This document shows, piece by piece, positions 18,110-28,900 of a stretch of 64,000 bases of DNA. The translations under genes were made by a program, and so were the position numbers. This DNA comes from Acetobacterium wieringae (GTDB taxonomy: Bacteria; Bacillota; Clostridia; Eubacteriales; Eubacteriaceae). The notes beneath the pieces are model-generated. The model saw nothing but the letters and a program-made list of their open reading frames with translations. It searched no databases and was not told the DNA's origin. The first letter of the stretch is position 1; the number at the start of each line of letters is the position of its first letter. The stretch covers positions 1 through 64,000 of the forward strand of contig NZ_JAIPPU010000016.1 of NCBI RefSeq assembly GCF_026646375.1, in the 5' to 3' direction.

Positions 18110-19141
18110 TCAGGAATAATGGGAAATGAGGGTCTTCATACTTTCGATGACCCAGTCGATGTCATCAGAGTTGATACCATGATTGGTGACAAAACGGTAC
18201 TCTCCATTTTCTGTTCCACTGATTTTAATATTCTTTTTTAGGAGGCCTTCAATAAGTGCAGATTCAGTAATCACCGATTCTGGAAGGGTAAAAAAGACCA
18301 TGTTGATATCCAAACGGTTTCTGAGAACCGAGCAGGAATCGATCTCTTCCAGCCGGGTTGCCAGATAGCGGGCGTTTCGGTGGTCTTCTTCCAGCCGGGA
18401 GATCATTTCTGTTAGACTGATGATTCCGGCGGCGGCCAGGATTCCAGCCTGACGGAGGCCACCGCCCATTAGTTTTCTGTTTTTGCGGGCTTTTTTTATA
18501 AATGCTTCGGTTCCCAGTAGCAACGACCCCACCGGCGCACACAGGCCTTTGGACAGACAGACGTTCACTGAATCTCCTTGGGCAGCAATTGCTTTGGCAT
18601 CAACCCCTAATGCAAGAGCGGCATTAAATATTCGGGCACCGTCAATGTGTACCGGGATGTTTTGGGATTGTGCCAGAGTATAAACCGCTTCCATATTGGC
18701 CAAAGGAACAGTTTTTCCCGATGACTGGGCATTTTCCATACAGATCAGCCCGGTATCCGGGAAGTGAATATCTTCGCCCCGGAGCATCTGCGTCAGTTTT
18801 TCAACATTGATGCCATCCTCCAAAACCGGAAAGGTTCTGATCTGAACGCCTGAAAGGACAGCAGCGGCGCCGACCTCATGCATCAGGATATGGCAATCAT
18901 CACCGACCAGGACTTCATTTCCTCTTGCAGTGTGGGTCATGATCGCCAGTTGATTGCCAAAAGTACCGGAGGGTACAAACAGTGCCGCTTCCTTGCCTAA
19001 AAGCTCAGCAGCTAGCTTTTCTAACTGGTTGACCGTTGGGTCATCCCCGTAGACATCATCACCTACGATGGCATTGGCCATAGCGGTTCGCATGGTTAGG
19101 GTTGGTTGGGTTACAGTATCACTTCTTAAGTCGATCAACAT
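18110..19141 (-). CDS. ltaE: low-specificity L-threonine aldolase
   Basis: PLP enzyme cleaving L-threonine or L-allo-threonine to glycine and acetaldehyde. The 343 residues fit the family. Recognised by the N-terminal [20 protein letters not shown], the conserved [18 protein letters not shown] and the PLP-lysine in [12 protein letters not shown]. The start ATG is preceded by AAAGGAG and a promoter lies about 50 bases upstream. It appears monocistronic. The subtype (L, allo, or low specificity) cannot be told from sequence alone. Confidence 0.92.
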   Translation of the reverse strand: MLIDLRSDTVTQPTLTMRTAMANAIVGDDVYGDDPTVNQLEKLAAELLGKEAALFVPSGTFGNQLAIMTHTARGNEVLVGDDCHILMHEVGAAAVLSGVQIRTFPVLEDGINVEKLTQMLRGEDIHFPDTGLICMENAQSSGKTVPLANMEAVYTLAQSQNIPVHIDGARIFNAALALGVDAKAIAAQGDSVNVCLSKGLCAPVGSLLLGTEAFIKKARKNRKLMGGGLRQAGILAAAGIISLTEMISRLEEDHRNARYLATRLEEIDSCSVLRNRLDINMVFFTLPESVITESALIEGLLKKNIKISGTENGEYRFVTNHGINSDDIDWVIESMKTLISHYS

Positions 19142-19186
19142 AATTAAAACTCCTTTGGTTGTTTCAAGAATTATTTTAGTTTCTTT

Positions 19187-19215
19187 ATTATAGCGCGAAA
19201 AGTTCTAATCGACAA
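19187..19215 (-). promoter_or_regulatory. sigma-A promoter of the threonine aldolase gene
   Basis: Minus-strand TTGTCG (19215-19210), 17-base spacer, TATAAT (19192-19187). Confidence 0.6.
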
Positions 19216-19386
19216 ATAAGTTATTGATCAGAAAAGACCGAAAAGTATTTATCCAGGTCTTGTTACGAAACAACTGATACAATTATGGAAATATAAAAAT
19301 TTGCCAATAAATAAGATTAAAATGCGAGCGATTTTTAATTCGCATAAATATACAGTAAAATAATGGCTAATTACGATAAAAAATAG

Positions 19387-19414
19387 TTGAAATAAATCAT
19401 TGTCGTGTTATAAT
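19387..19414 (+). promoter_or_regulatory. sigma-A promoter of the GGDEF/HD-GYP gene
   Basis: TTGAAA (19387-19392), 16-base spacer, TATAAT (19409-19414), 33 bases before the start codon. The rest of the 305-base divergent gap (19142-19446) is AT-rich with nothing else recognised. Confidence 0.65.
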
Positions 19415-19446
19415 TTGCCCATATGTGAAAGTATGGGGGAATAGTT

Positions 19447-21180
19447 TTGGAGAAGATTCAAATTACCATCAATAGTCAGATACGGTTGGTTCTTGTCAGT
19501 CTTTGTTTAGTTACGATTATCTTCGTTGCGGTTTATTTTAACTACTATAGGGGTATTGATGTGGTTTACACACATCTTTTTTATGTTGCAATTATTATGG
19601 TGGGACTCTGGTTTAGACGTTATGTTATTCATTTGGCGATATTATTGGGCATTTTTCATATCATCCTCGATTATTTAAGCAATGGATACTTACTACCAGC
19701 GCCCATATTACGGGGGTGTATTTTTTTATTCGTTGCGATTGTAATATATCTTTTGACCACCCGCCTGGAATATACCCACAAAAACCTTGATCGTATTCTA
19801 AAAAGCGTTGGAGATGGTATTATCGTGGTTGACCTAGACAAAAGGGTAACCATGCTTAACACGGTTGCTGAAGACTTAACCGGATGGAGCTTTATGGAGG
19901 CCCGCGGCAAAATATTTAATGAAGTATTTAATCTGGCCCATGAAAATCCTGAATACTATGTATTAAATCCTGTGGATGAAGTGATAAGAACAGATAAGCC
20001 TTATGAATTAACAAATCACGCTGTTATTACCAGTCGTAATGGAATAAAGGTGTATATTGAAGATAGTGCCACCCCGGTTAAAGACAGCGAGGGTAACACA
20101 ACCGGAGTAGTTTTAATTTTCAGAGATGTATCCGAACGTAAGGCTCAAAATGCCAAAATAGAATACTTGAGCTTTCATGATCAGTTAACAGGATTATATA
20201 ATCGCCGTTATTATGAAGAAGTCCGGGAAAGATTTGAGGATGGTTCGCAATATCCACTCTCAATTATTATGGGGGATGTAAACGGATTAAAAATGACCAA
20301 TGATGCATTTGGACATCTGGCCGGTGATTCATTATTGATAGCAGCCGGGCAGGTTTTGACCCATAGTTGTCGTTCCACCGATGTGGTCGTACGATGGGGT
20401 GGCGATGAATTTGTTATGCTACTCCCTAATACCGATGAAGAAATTGTAAAAAACCGGATGAACAAATTGATCGGCGAAGTGGCGTCTTGTGTAGTTGACC
20501 AGGGGATTCTTTCGATATCATTTGGGTGGGCAACTAAGCATTCAAAGACAGAACCATTTACTGAAGTGTTTAAAAAAGCTGAAAGTATGATGTATAAAAA
20601 TAAACTAAAAATGAAAGCGGAAGTTCGACAAAATACCATTCAATCGATTATGTATACTTTATATGAAAAAAGTGAAGTTGAAAAAATTCATGCGGAGCGG
20701 GTTTGTTATTATTGTATGCGCATTGCTAAAGAAATGAATATGAAAGAAATCGAATTAGAACGGCTTCGGTGGACAGGTCTGCTTCATGACATCGGCAAAG
20801 TAACAATTGATAAAGAAATTCTTGAAAAAAAGGGAGAATTAACCCCAGAGGAATGGAAGGTAATAAGAAATCATCCAGAAACAGGCTATCATATTATCAA
20901 TTCAGCTCCGGAAATGGGTGGAATCGCTACTGCAATTTTGTGCCATCATGAACGATGGGATGGAAAAGGATATCCCAAAGGCCTGGTAGGTGAAGAGATT
21001 CCGATTTTTTCAAGAATTATGGCAGTTGGAGCGTCTTATGATACGATACTATCTGAACGTACCTATAAAAAAGCAAAAACCAAAAGTGAAGCGCTGCAAG
21101 AGCTTCAGAGTTATGCTGGAACCCAGTTTGATCCACAGATTGTATCACTTTTTGTGAATCGGGTGGCAAATACATTATAA
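19447..21180 (+). CDS. membrane PAS-GGDEF-HD-GYP cyclic-di-GMP protein
   Basis: Bifunctional-type protein of 577 residues. Three to four membrane helices occupy residues 10 to about 105, a PAS domain about 110-235 (LDRILKSVGDGIIVVD, GVVLIFRDVSERK), a GGDEF domain about 240-400 and an HD-GYP domain about 405-577. The GGDEF motif is intact (RWGGDEF) and preceded by an RSTD inhibitory site; the phosphodiesterase half has LLHDIGK and the diagnostic HHERWDGKGYP. It could both make and break cyclic di-GMP. Start is TTG at 19447 with GGGGGA seven bases upstream; no better ATG follows. A hairpin terminator follows. Confidence 0.92.
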   Translation: MEKIQITINSQIRLVLVSLCLVTIIFVAVYFNYYRGIDVVYTHLFYVAIIMVGLWFRRYVIHLAILLGIFHIILDYLSNGYLLPAPILRGCIFLFVAIVIYLLTTRLEYTHKNLDRILKSVGDGIIVVDLDKRVTMLNTVAEDLTGWSFMEARGKIFNEVFNLAHENPEYYVLNPVDEVIRTDKPYELTNHAVITSRNGIKVYIEDSATPVKDSEGNTTGVVLIFRDVSERKAQNAKIEYLSFHDQLTGLYNRRYYEEVRERFEDGSQYPLSIIMGDVNGLKMTNDAFGHLAGDSLLIAAGQVLTHSCRSTDVVVRWGGDEFVMLLPNTDEEIVKNRMNKLIGEVASCVVDQGILSISFGWATKHSKTEPFTEVFKKAESMMYKNKLKMKAEVRQNTIQSIMYTLYEKSEVEKIHAERVCYYCMRIAKEMNMKEIELERLRWTGLLHDIGKVTIDKEILEKKGELTPEEWKVIRNHPETGYHIINSAPEMGGIATAILCHHERWDGKGYPKGLVGEEIPIFSRIMAVGASYDTILSERTYKKAKTKSEALQELQSYAGTQFDPQIVSLFVNRVANTL

Positions 21181-21184
21181 AAAT

Positions 21185-21222
21185 CGATCATCAGCAAAGT
21201 CAAACTTTGCGATGGTCTTTTT
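21185..21222 (+). terminator. rho-independent terminator
   Basis: GATCATC-GCAAAGT pairs with ACTTTGCGATGGTC (one bulge, one G-U) followed by TTTTTC, right after the GGDEF/HD-GYP gene. Confidence 0.7.
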
Positions 21223-21355
21223 CATTTAAGTTCTAAATTATAAAAAAGATCTAAGTAGAAAAGTGCTATGCGATTGTGTTACAATGCTAACAAAAGCATG
21301 GTATTATAACAAAATAATTATATGTAACACATGTCTTATGTGGAAAGGAAAAAAG

Positions 21356-22609
21356 ATGGTCTCTTTATTAGAGTTAACTCTCCAATTATCAAGAGCTTCG
21401 GATATGGTAAGCCCGGAACTGAATCATCATCAACGTCTCGTCGCCTATATTACCAACAACCTGGGGGAAGAGTTGAACTTTGATGAAAAGAAGCTGAATG
21501 AAGTTTGTGTCGCCGCTGTTCTGCATGATATTGGTGGTTTAAGTATGCAAGAGCGAATCAATGTGTTGAAGTTTGAAGCCATTAATCCCCATCAGCATGC
21601 CCGAATTGGTTGGTTGCTTCTGAAGGATTACCGAGAATTTAAAGATATCGCCAGAATCATCAAATTTCATCACGTGGATTGGAACGATGGAGAAGGTCTC
21701 AGATTTTTTGGGGAAACGGTCATGTCGGAAAGTCATCTCATTCATTTGGCTGACCGGATTGCCACCCTCATCTTCCGGGACGATAAAATGATCAATCAAA
21801 AAGATCGGATTTTCGAAAAAATAGTAAGTGCCTCGGGACGAAAATTTAACCCTGAGTACATCAAAGCTTTTGAACGGTTAAAAGAAAAAGAGTTTTTTTG
21901 GTATGATCTGGAGTCTATTTCCAATGGTCGGCGATATTATAAAAAAATAAAGTTCAAGGATCAGCGACTGGATATTGACGAATTAATTGGCATTACCAAA
22001 CTTTTTGCCCGGGTCATTGATTTCCGGAGCAACTTTACTGCAGTTCACAGCGAAGGGGTTTCAGCAGTAGCCAAACGGTTGGCACAACATTTAAAATGTG
22101 ATGAACTGACTTGTAAGAAAATTCAGGCCGCTGGCTATATCCATGATATCGGCAAACTGACAGTTTCAACTGAAATCCTGGAGAAACCGGCAGGTCTCAC
22201 CCAAGCCGAATTTGCAGTGATGAAAGAGCATACCTATCATACCTACGTGTTGTTGTTTCAGATTGCTGGCTTTGAAGAAATAAATGAATTTGCCTCGATG
22301 CATCATGAACGGCTGGACGGAACCGGTTATCCGTTTAAAAAGATGGCTTCGGAACTTTCGCTCGGAGCCCGAATCATGGCGGTGGCAGATATTTTTACCG
22401 CTGTATCTGAGAATAGACCTTACCGGAAGGGAATGGAGAAAGAAAAAGCGATCGAGGTTCTAAGGGAAATGGTGGCGGATCATAAAATCGATCCACACAT
22501 TGTAGAAATTTTGATTTCGAATTATCACGATGTGAACAAAGCCCGGATCAGGGCCCAAAAAAAGGCAAGAATACGATATAATGACTTTGCCAAACTATTG
22601 ACATCATAA
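21356..22609 (+). CDS. double HD-domain protein with C-terminal HD-GYP phosphodiesterase
   Basis: Soluble protein of 417 residues from ATG 21356 (AAAGGAA upstream); an extended frame to 21263 lacks a ribosome-binding site. It holds two HD domains. The first, about 20-200, has HHQRLVAYI, VLHDIG and IIKFHHVDW. The second, about 215-400, is a full HD-GYP domain with YIHDIGK and HHERLDGTGYP. Such proteins hydrolyse cyclic di-GMP to GMP. This architecture resembles tandem-HD phosphodiesterases. It sits downstream of another HD-GYP gene but behind a terminator, so it is probably a separate unit. Confidence 0.9.
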   Translation: MVSLLELTLQLSRASDMVSPELNHHQRLVAYITNNLGEELNFDEKKLNEVCVAAVLHDIGGLSMQERINVLKFEAINPHQHARIGWLLLKDYREFKDIARIIKFHHVDWNDGEGLRFFGETVMSESHLIHLADRIATLIFRDDKMINQKDRIFEKIVSASGRKFNPEYIKAFERLKEKEFFWYDLESISNGRRYYKKIKFKDQRLDIDELIGITKLFARVIDFRSNFTAVHSEGVSAVAKRLAQHLKCDELTCKKIQAAGYIHDIGKLTVSTEILEKPAGLTQAEFAVMKEHTYHTYVLLFQIAGFEEINEFASMHHERLDGTGYPFKKMASELSLGARIMAVADIFTAVSENRPYRKGMEKEKAIEVLREMVADHKIDPHIVEILISNYHDVNKARIRAQKKARIRYNDFAKLLTS

Positions 22610-22680
22610 AAGCTATTCGGTTTGAGTTTTTGGCGGAAAATATGGAAGTGCAAAGAAATAGATTAATAAAGTTTCGCAAT

Positions 22681-22722
22681 AAAAAACCCAGCCTGAACAG
22701 TTCTGTTCAGACTGGGTTTTTT
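22681..22722. terminator. bidirectional terminator
   Basis: AAAAAACCCAG-CTGAACAG pairs with CTGTTCAG-CTGGGTTTTTT (one mismatch), between the convergent HD gene and chemoreceptor gene. Confidence 0.93.
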
Positions 22723-22729
22723 AAAACGT

Positions 22730-25450
22730 TTAATATTTGTCAAAATCCAGATCCTCAAGGCTTATATCTGATTGAGGAAGAGCCATTGACTCTGAATAAT
22801 CGGAAACTGGTCTGGCAGGCTGATTTTTTGTGCTCTTGAGTTTAAAGGCATCAACCATTTGTTTGAGCATTTCGGCTTGTCCGGACAGTTCTTCACTAGC
22901 AGCAGCGCTTTGTTCGGCTGTAGCCGAATTCGTTTGAACTACCTGAGAAACGGCTTCTATGCCTTGATTGATCTGAGCGATCTCTGAAGCCTGGTCATTG
23001 GAAGCCTGGGCAATTCGACCAACCAGATTGGTAACTTTTTCAATCTGGTTGAGAATTTCGGCAAGCCCCACTGCGGTTTCATCAGCGATTTTTGTGCCGA
23101 CTTCTACCTTATCAATGGAACCTTCAATCAGTCCGGTGGTTTCCTTGGCAGCTTCAGCACTGCGGGCAGCTAGAGTACGGACTTCTTCAGCAACGACGGC
23201 AAAACCTTTGCCATGCTGACCAGCTCGGGCAGCTTCCACAGCGGCGTTAAGCGCCAAAATATTGGTCTGAAACGCAATGTCATCAATTACTTTAATGATT
23301 TTAGAAATATTGTGTGAGGAGTCGTTGATCTCGCTCATTGCAGCGACCATTTTAACCATTTGAGTATTGCCAACCTCGGCATTGGAACGAACATTGATGG
23401 CCAGTTCATTCGCTTCATTGGCATTTTTGGCGTTGCGCTTTGTTTCAGCTGCGACTTCTTCAATGGATGCTGTCAATTCCTGAATCGAGCTGGCCTGTTC
23501 GGTAGTTCCATGTGATAATGCCTGGCCACTATCAGAAATTTGTTGAGCACCGATATCCACCTGACTGGCAGCGACATTGATATCGAAGAGGGTAGTGCTT
23601 AAGCTGGCAGCAATTTGATTGAGGGCTTTTTTGATTGCCAGAAAATCGCCGCAATAGAGGTTGGTAATCTCCAGGTCAAAATTTCCCTGACTCATTTCTT
23701 CCAGGGTGTGCGTGATTTCTTCCACGTAGGCCCTCAGAAATTCAATGGTCCGGTTCATATCATGTTTGATTTTCCCATGTTGACCTTTGAAATCCCCGTC
23801 CATGGTAATTCTAAGATTTCCCTCAGCCAGTTCATTGAGAGTGGCCGAAGCAGCTTGAATCGGATCAATGATCGCATCCAGGGTTTGGTTGAATCCTTCA
23901 ATGACGGTGGCATATTCACCCTGAAACTTGGTTACGTCGCCACGGTTGTCGAGATCTCCGGAAATGGCAGTTTGAGCCATGTTTCTGGTTTCTTCAACCA
24001 GCATCATAATCGTTTCGGTCATACCCAACAGCGCTGGGACCAGGCGGTCATTTTCACTACGTTTGCCAATACTGCGGAGAAAACCCAGATCACTTAGATC
24101 ACCGTTACAGATATTGGTAGAAACGCTGACAATCCGCCCCAGCTGAGCATGAACCCCGTTAATGGATCGGGCAATTTCACCGAAAATACCATCAAAATCG
24201 CCTTCGATGGCTTGAGTTAAATCGTTTTTATTCATCAGTTTCAACGTGTGATCAGCCACTGATAAGGCGCCTAATCCATCCAGGCAGGCATTAAGATTAT
24301 TTTTAATTTCCCGGAAGTCGCCATAATATTCATCAGTAATTTTAGGTGGAATTTCACCCTTGCCAATTCGTTCAATGTATTCGGCTGCGACGTTAAGGGG
24401 GCCGACAACGGCATCCAGAGTACTATTCACACCAGCAACGATTTCCCGAAAACCACCGCTGAATGCATCAGCATGGCCCCGGGTGTCCAGACGTCCTTCC
24501 ACGGCTGCATGAGACAGTGCATTTGCTTCGGAGATCAGGGCTCGGATGGTTTCGATGGTTTTTTTGAGAGCGGGTCCGATTTCATCCTGGGGATCGGTGA
24601 TTTCGACATTCATGGAAACATCACCTTCAGAAATGCGGTTCATTGTACCAATGACCAGAAACTGGAGAGAATCAGCCATTTTGTCCATGGTATTTGCCAT
24701 TTCGCCGACCTCGTCGGTGGTATCGATATTGAGTCGGTTGCTTAGGTGACCTTTACTCATTTCCTGAATCATCTGGTTAGCTTTGCGTAGTGGTCGACAG
24801 ATTTGGGATGTTAATAATAGGCCCAAAGCGACCGCTAGAATCATACTGATAATCATGATAATGGTCATTGTTGTTGTTGCAGCAGCAGCCTGGCCGAAAT
24901 TATCTTCAGATTTGGTCAAACCATCGGCAAGTTTTAAATCAGAAAGATTATCGATTGCTGTTTGCAGGGCGGTTGTAGCTTTTCCGGCAGCACTATCAGG
25001 ACTCATTAAGTTGAACGCTTCAGTGTCCTGGTTTAGAGCAGCCTGGGTCTTCACTGCGTCAAGGTGTTTGTTGTACTCTGTCCGAGCCGACTCAAAGCTA
25101 TCAAAGGCTTGCTGCATTTCATCGGTTTGAATCGACTTCTGGTAATCGCCAGCTAAGACATCAATTTTCTGTTGTTCTTCAGTAATGCTTTTTTCAATTG
25201 ATTGAATCAGGGCAGGATCATTAGCCAGAATCATGTCTCGCAGGTCCACACGCATCTTCTGAAAGGTGGTTGATATTTGACCAACTTGGGAGATGGGAAC
25301 CGTCATGTTTTCATATAACTCCTGATCGGACTCTTGCAGCGACCAGGTATTCAAGATTCCAATGAAACCAACAACGCCAACAAGCAGAGCAATAAGAATA
25401 AAAGATGACAGCAGTTTCGTTTTAATTTTTAAATTTTTAAACCAATTCAA
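22730..25450 (-). CDS. poly-HAMP methyl-accepting chemotaxis protein (four-helix-bundle sensor)
   Basis: Chemoreceptor of 906 residues. After a membrane helix at about 13-33 comes an all-helical periplasmic region (to about 195) with ENMTVPISQVGQI, typical of four-helix-bundle MCP sensors, then a second helix (TIIMIISMILAVALGLLL). HAMP and further HAMP-like repeats fill about 220-590. The signalling domain has the same EEVRTLAARSAEAAKET tip as the neighbours. The C-terminus ends LEDLDFDKY. The start is TTG, preceded by GGAGG at seven bases. It is a paralogue of the flanking chemoreceptors, from which the sensor differs most. Confidence 0.93.
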   Translation of the reverse strand: MNWFKNLKIKTKLLSSFILIALLVGVVGFIGILNTWSLQESDQELYENMTVPISQVGQISTTFQKMRVDLRDMILANDPALIQSIEKSITEEQQKIDVLAGDYQKSIQTDEMQQAFDSFESARTEYNKHLDAVKTQAALNQDTEAFNLMSPDSAAGKATTALQTAIDNLSDLKLADGLTKSEDNFGQAAAATTTMTIIMIISMILAVALGLLLTSQICRPLRKANQMIQEMSKGHLSNRLNIDTTDEVGEMANTMDKMADSLQFLVIGTMNRISEGDVSMNVEITDPQDEIGPALKKTIETIRALISEANALSHAAVEGRLDTRGHADAFSGGFREIVAGVNSTLDAVVGPLNVAAEYIERIGKGEIPPKITDEYYGDFREIKNNLNACLDGLGALSVADHTLKLMNKNDLTQAIEGDFDGIFGEIARSINGVHAQLGRIVSVSTNICNGDLSDLGFLRSIGKRSENDRLVPALLGMTETIMMLVEETRNMAQTAISGDLDNRGDVTKFQGEYATVIEGFNQTLDAIIDPIQAASATLNELAEGNLRITMDGDFKGQHGKIKHDMNRTIEFLRAYVEEITHTLEEMSQGNFDLEITNLYCGDFLAIKKALNQIAASLSTTLFDINVAASQVDIGAQQISDSGQALSHGTTEQASSIQELTASIEEVAAETKRNAKNANEANELAINVRSNAEVGNTQMVKMVAAMSEINDSSHNISKIIKVIDDIAFQTNILALNAAVEAARAGQHGKGFAVVAEEVRTLAARSAEAAKETTGLIEGSIDKVEVGTKIADETAVGLAEILNQIEKVTNLVGRIAQASNDQASEIAQINQGIEAVSQVVQTNSATAEQSAAASEELSGQAEMLKQMVDAFKLKSTKNQPARPVSDYSESMALPQSDISLEDLDFDKY

Positions 25451-25995
25451 ATTAGACCTCCGTTATTTTAATCTGAGGGGCAAATTGCGGACGGTGTCCT
25501 TACTCACCGGTATTGATGTCAAAAAAAATTGTCTTTTGAGATTAGCTTATCGTTTCGAAAGAAAGAATTGCTATCCTGGTGAAGGGACGAATTGATGCGG
25601 CATTTTCTTTCTGGAACACCACCTAACTGAATGAATAGTTAATCACTCATATTAATAAAACTACATATTTAATTCCCTGTAAATTATAAGGGATAATCTT
25701 GTAAAATGAAACAAAAAAATAACATAAAAGCGTATTATTTTCCAAAAAGTGCTCCAATTATAATATAACTCGATCAAAATTTTAATCAAATGTCAATAAT
25801 GTTAGCAGAAATAGAAAGAAGACTGGTGTTTGTTGTTATATTCTGAACGATAATGAATAGATATTATCACTTATTTAAAAATCGTAAAAAGAAAGAATGC
25901 ATGAGTATTCAAAAAAATCCTGAAGACAATCGGACTCGACTGTCTTCAGGGTAATTACTTAGTGCATAAAGTTTATTGTAATGGCTGGTTATATG
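25451..25995. other. 545-base gap between two chemoreceptor genes
   Basis: AT-rich, no convincing open frame. It must hold the promoter of the 22730-25450 gene (a minus-strand TTGACA lies near 25796-25791 but no well-spaced -10 follows) and, at 25913-25950, the terminator of the 25996-29112 gene. Nothing else recognised. Confidence 0.4.
25913..25950 (-). terminator. rho-independent terminator of the 25996-29112 gene
   Basis: On the minus strand CCTGAAGACA pairs with TGTCTTCAGG (25950-25941 and 25928-25919) and is followed by ATTTTTTT. Confidence 0.88.
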
Positions 25996-28900
25996 TCAGT
26001 ACTTATCACTTTCTGAATCATCCAAAGTGATCCATGGTTCAGGCCGGGATGGCTCGATAAAGGGAACGGAAGATCCATTTTTGTTAATCGGTGTTGTTTT
26101 TTCGACAGGGTTGATGTTTTGGTTCTTGAGTCTGAACGTACGCATCATCTGTTTAAGAACCTCAGCCTGGCCGGAAAGCTCCTGGCTGGAGGCAGCGCTT
26201 TCTTCAGCAGTAGCTGAGTTGGTTTGTACGACATTTGAAACTTGTTCAATGCCTTTGGTGATTTGTGCAATTTCTGAAGCCTGATCGTTGGAGGCCCGGG
26301 CGATATTACCTACCAATCCGGTTACTTTTTCAATTTCATTAAGAATTTCAACCAGGCTTTCAGCGGTTTCATCCGCAATCTTGGTACCAACTGCAACCTT
26401 ATCAATCGAGCCTTCAATGAGACCCGTAGTTTCCTTGGCGGCTTCGGCACTACGTGCTGCCAGTGTACGCACTTCCTCAGCAACGACGGCAAAGCCTTTG
26501 CCATGTTGTCCAGCCCGAGCGGCTTCGACTGCGGCGTTAAGGGCGAGTATATTGGTTTGGAAGGCGATGTCATCTATTACCTTGATGATCTTTGAAATAT
26601 TACTTGACGATTCGTTGATTTCTACCATGGCAGTGACCATTTTTAGCATTTGCGAATTCCCTACTTCTGCATTTGTTCTTACTTCAATGGCCCGTTCATT
26701 AGCTTCATTCGCATTTTGTGCATTACGCTTTGTTTCAGCAGCCACTTCTTCAATGGAAGCGGTAAGTTCCTGGATGGCACTAGCTTGTTCGGTCGTGCCT
26801 TGCGACAAGGCTTGGCCACCGTCAGAGATTTGAATGGCACCGGCTTCGACTTGTCCGGCGGCGTCATCAATTTCTTTCATGACTTCACTTAAATGGGTGG
26901 TGATTTCATTAATAGCCAGTTTAATGGCGACAAAATCGCCATGATAGTAGGTTTTTATTTCCTGGCTGAGGTCTCCCTCTCCAATGCGTTGAAGGATGAT
27001 TGTGATTTCGTCAACATATTTTTTGAGGAAATCAATGGTACGGTTCATATCCTCTTTTATTTTACCGTGCTGACCTTTGTAATCACCATCCATATATGCA
27101 TTCAGATTACCTTTGGCCAGCTCGTCCAATGTAGCTGAAGCTGCTTGGATCGGCTCAATGACAGCATCCAAGGTTTGATTAAATCCGGTGATAACTTTGG
27201 CATACTCACCTTTGAATTTAGCAGGATTACCACGATGATCAAGGTCGCCTTCAACAGCCAGACGGGTCATTTCATCAGCTTCACTGACCAGTGAGTGGAT
27301 ATTGTCAATCATTTGAATCAGGCTGGGAATAAACTCATCCTCTTCGCATCGCTTACCGATGGTTACCAACTCATCGTAATCGCTCATATTACCATTAGAG
27401 ACATTATTGACAATGGCATGAATGTAATTCAGTTTCCAGTGAATTTCATTGACTGAGGTTGCTAAATCTCCAAAAACCCCTAAATAGGTTCCTTCCATTT
27501 TGGCAGAAAAATCATTGATAAAAAGTCGGTGAAGAACCGCACCGGTTTCGGTTAAAGCGCCGAGACCATCGATACAGGCGTTAATATTGTTTTTCAGATC
27601 ATTAAAATCACCTTTATATTCAGTTGTGATTTTAGGAGGAATCACGCCGTTGCCAATCCGTTCAATGGCTTTATTGGCGACCTTGAGGGGTTTGACAAAG
27701 GTGTTGATCACATTGTTTAGAGAAATAATCATGTCTTTGTAGGCCCCGGAATATTCATTGGTATTTCCCCGGTAGTTGAGTTGTCCAGCTAAAGCAGCAT
27801 TCCCAAATTTTACAATAGCATCGTGGATTCTGTTCATTTCTGTTAAAACAGCAACCATGGAATACGAGATTACATCATCATCAGAACGGGGGATGATTGC
27901 AACGTCAAAATCACCCTGTGACATCTGCTGAGCCGCTTTGGAAAGAGCTTTGTTGTTTTGAATCATGGTTTCAAAAGATCGCATCAAATCACCAATCTCG
28001 TCATGGGTGGCGATTTCAATGTTTACATCCACTTTGCCCACAGCTACCTGATCGGCAATCTCCTTGAGTTTTACGATCGGTTTCGACAATTTTTGAGCCA
28101 TTATATAGGCGGCAACTCCGCCAATCAAGAGGATAAAAATTGAAATTAACATAATCAGATTGCGGAGGTTATTGATTGGCCCCAACACATCATCTTCATA
28201 TTGGGCTATGATCAGGGTCCAGTTTGTACCAGGAATCGGTGCAGTGGTGCCAATTTTTGTCGCTCCTTCTAATGTATAAGTAAACATCCCGGTGTTTTGG
28301 GTTCCTAATTCCTTTAACGATAAACCAAGACTCTTCCAAATGCCATCGTTTTCAATATCTTCAAAAACGTTAACTTGATCCAGAATGATTTGGTCATCGG
28401 GATGAGCCATTATTGCTCCGTTCTGATTGACGACAAAACCGAATTGACGATCACCGTCGCCCATGGCATTGGTGGTATCCTTTAAAAAGGTGGGATCTCT
28501 TCGGCCGATCAGTAAGCCGACGACCTGGTCGTTATTTTTTATTGGTGCTACATCAAACACCACTGGTTTTTGGGTGACTTTACTGATGGCAACATCAGAA
28601 ATGGAGAGTTCGCCATTAAATCCGTCTTCATACCAGAATTCTCCCCAGGAATCAAATTCACCACCATCTTTGATATATTTGGCATGACCGTTTAAGTTCA
28701 TTATAGCAATATCCTGATAGCCCAATCGCTCGATATCACTGGCAATGGCATCAGCTTGTGATTGCCAGTCCATATTAGTTACACGAGCCCGCGAAGCTAC
28801 TTCGCTAAGAGTGGATAAGTTTCCATTAATGATGGCACCTACGTGTGAAGCGCCTTCAGTAGTGTACTTTTGAGCATCGGCATTGGCTTGTTCGGTTAAC

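Noticed and set aside
26288-26833. 181-codon plus-strand frame inside the chemoreceptor gene
   Set aside because: It is antisense to the highly conserved MCP signalling domain and its composition is just the complement of that gene; similar shadows occur in the other two receptors.
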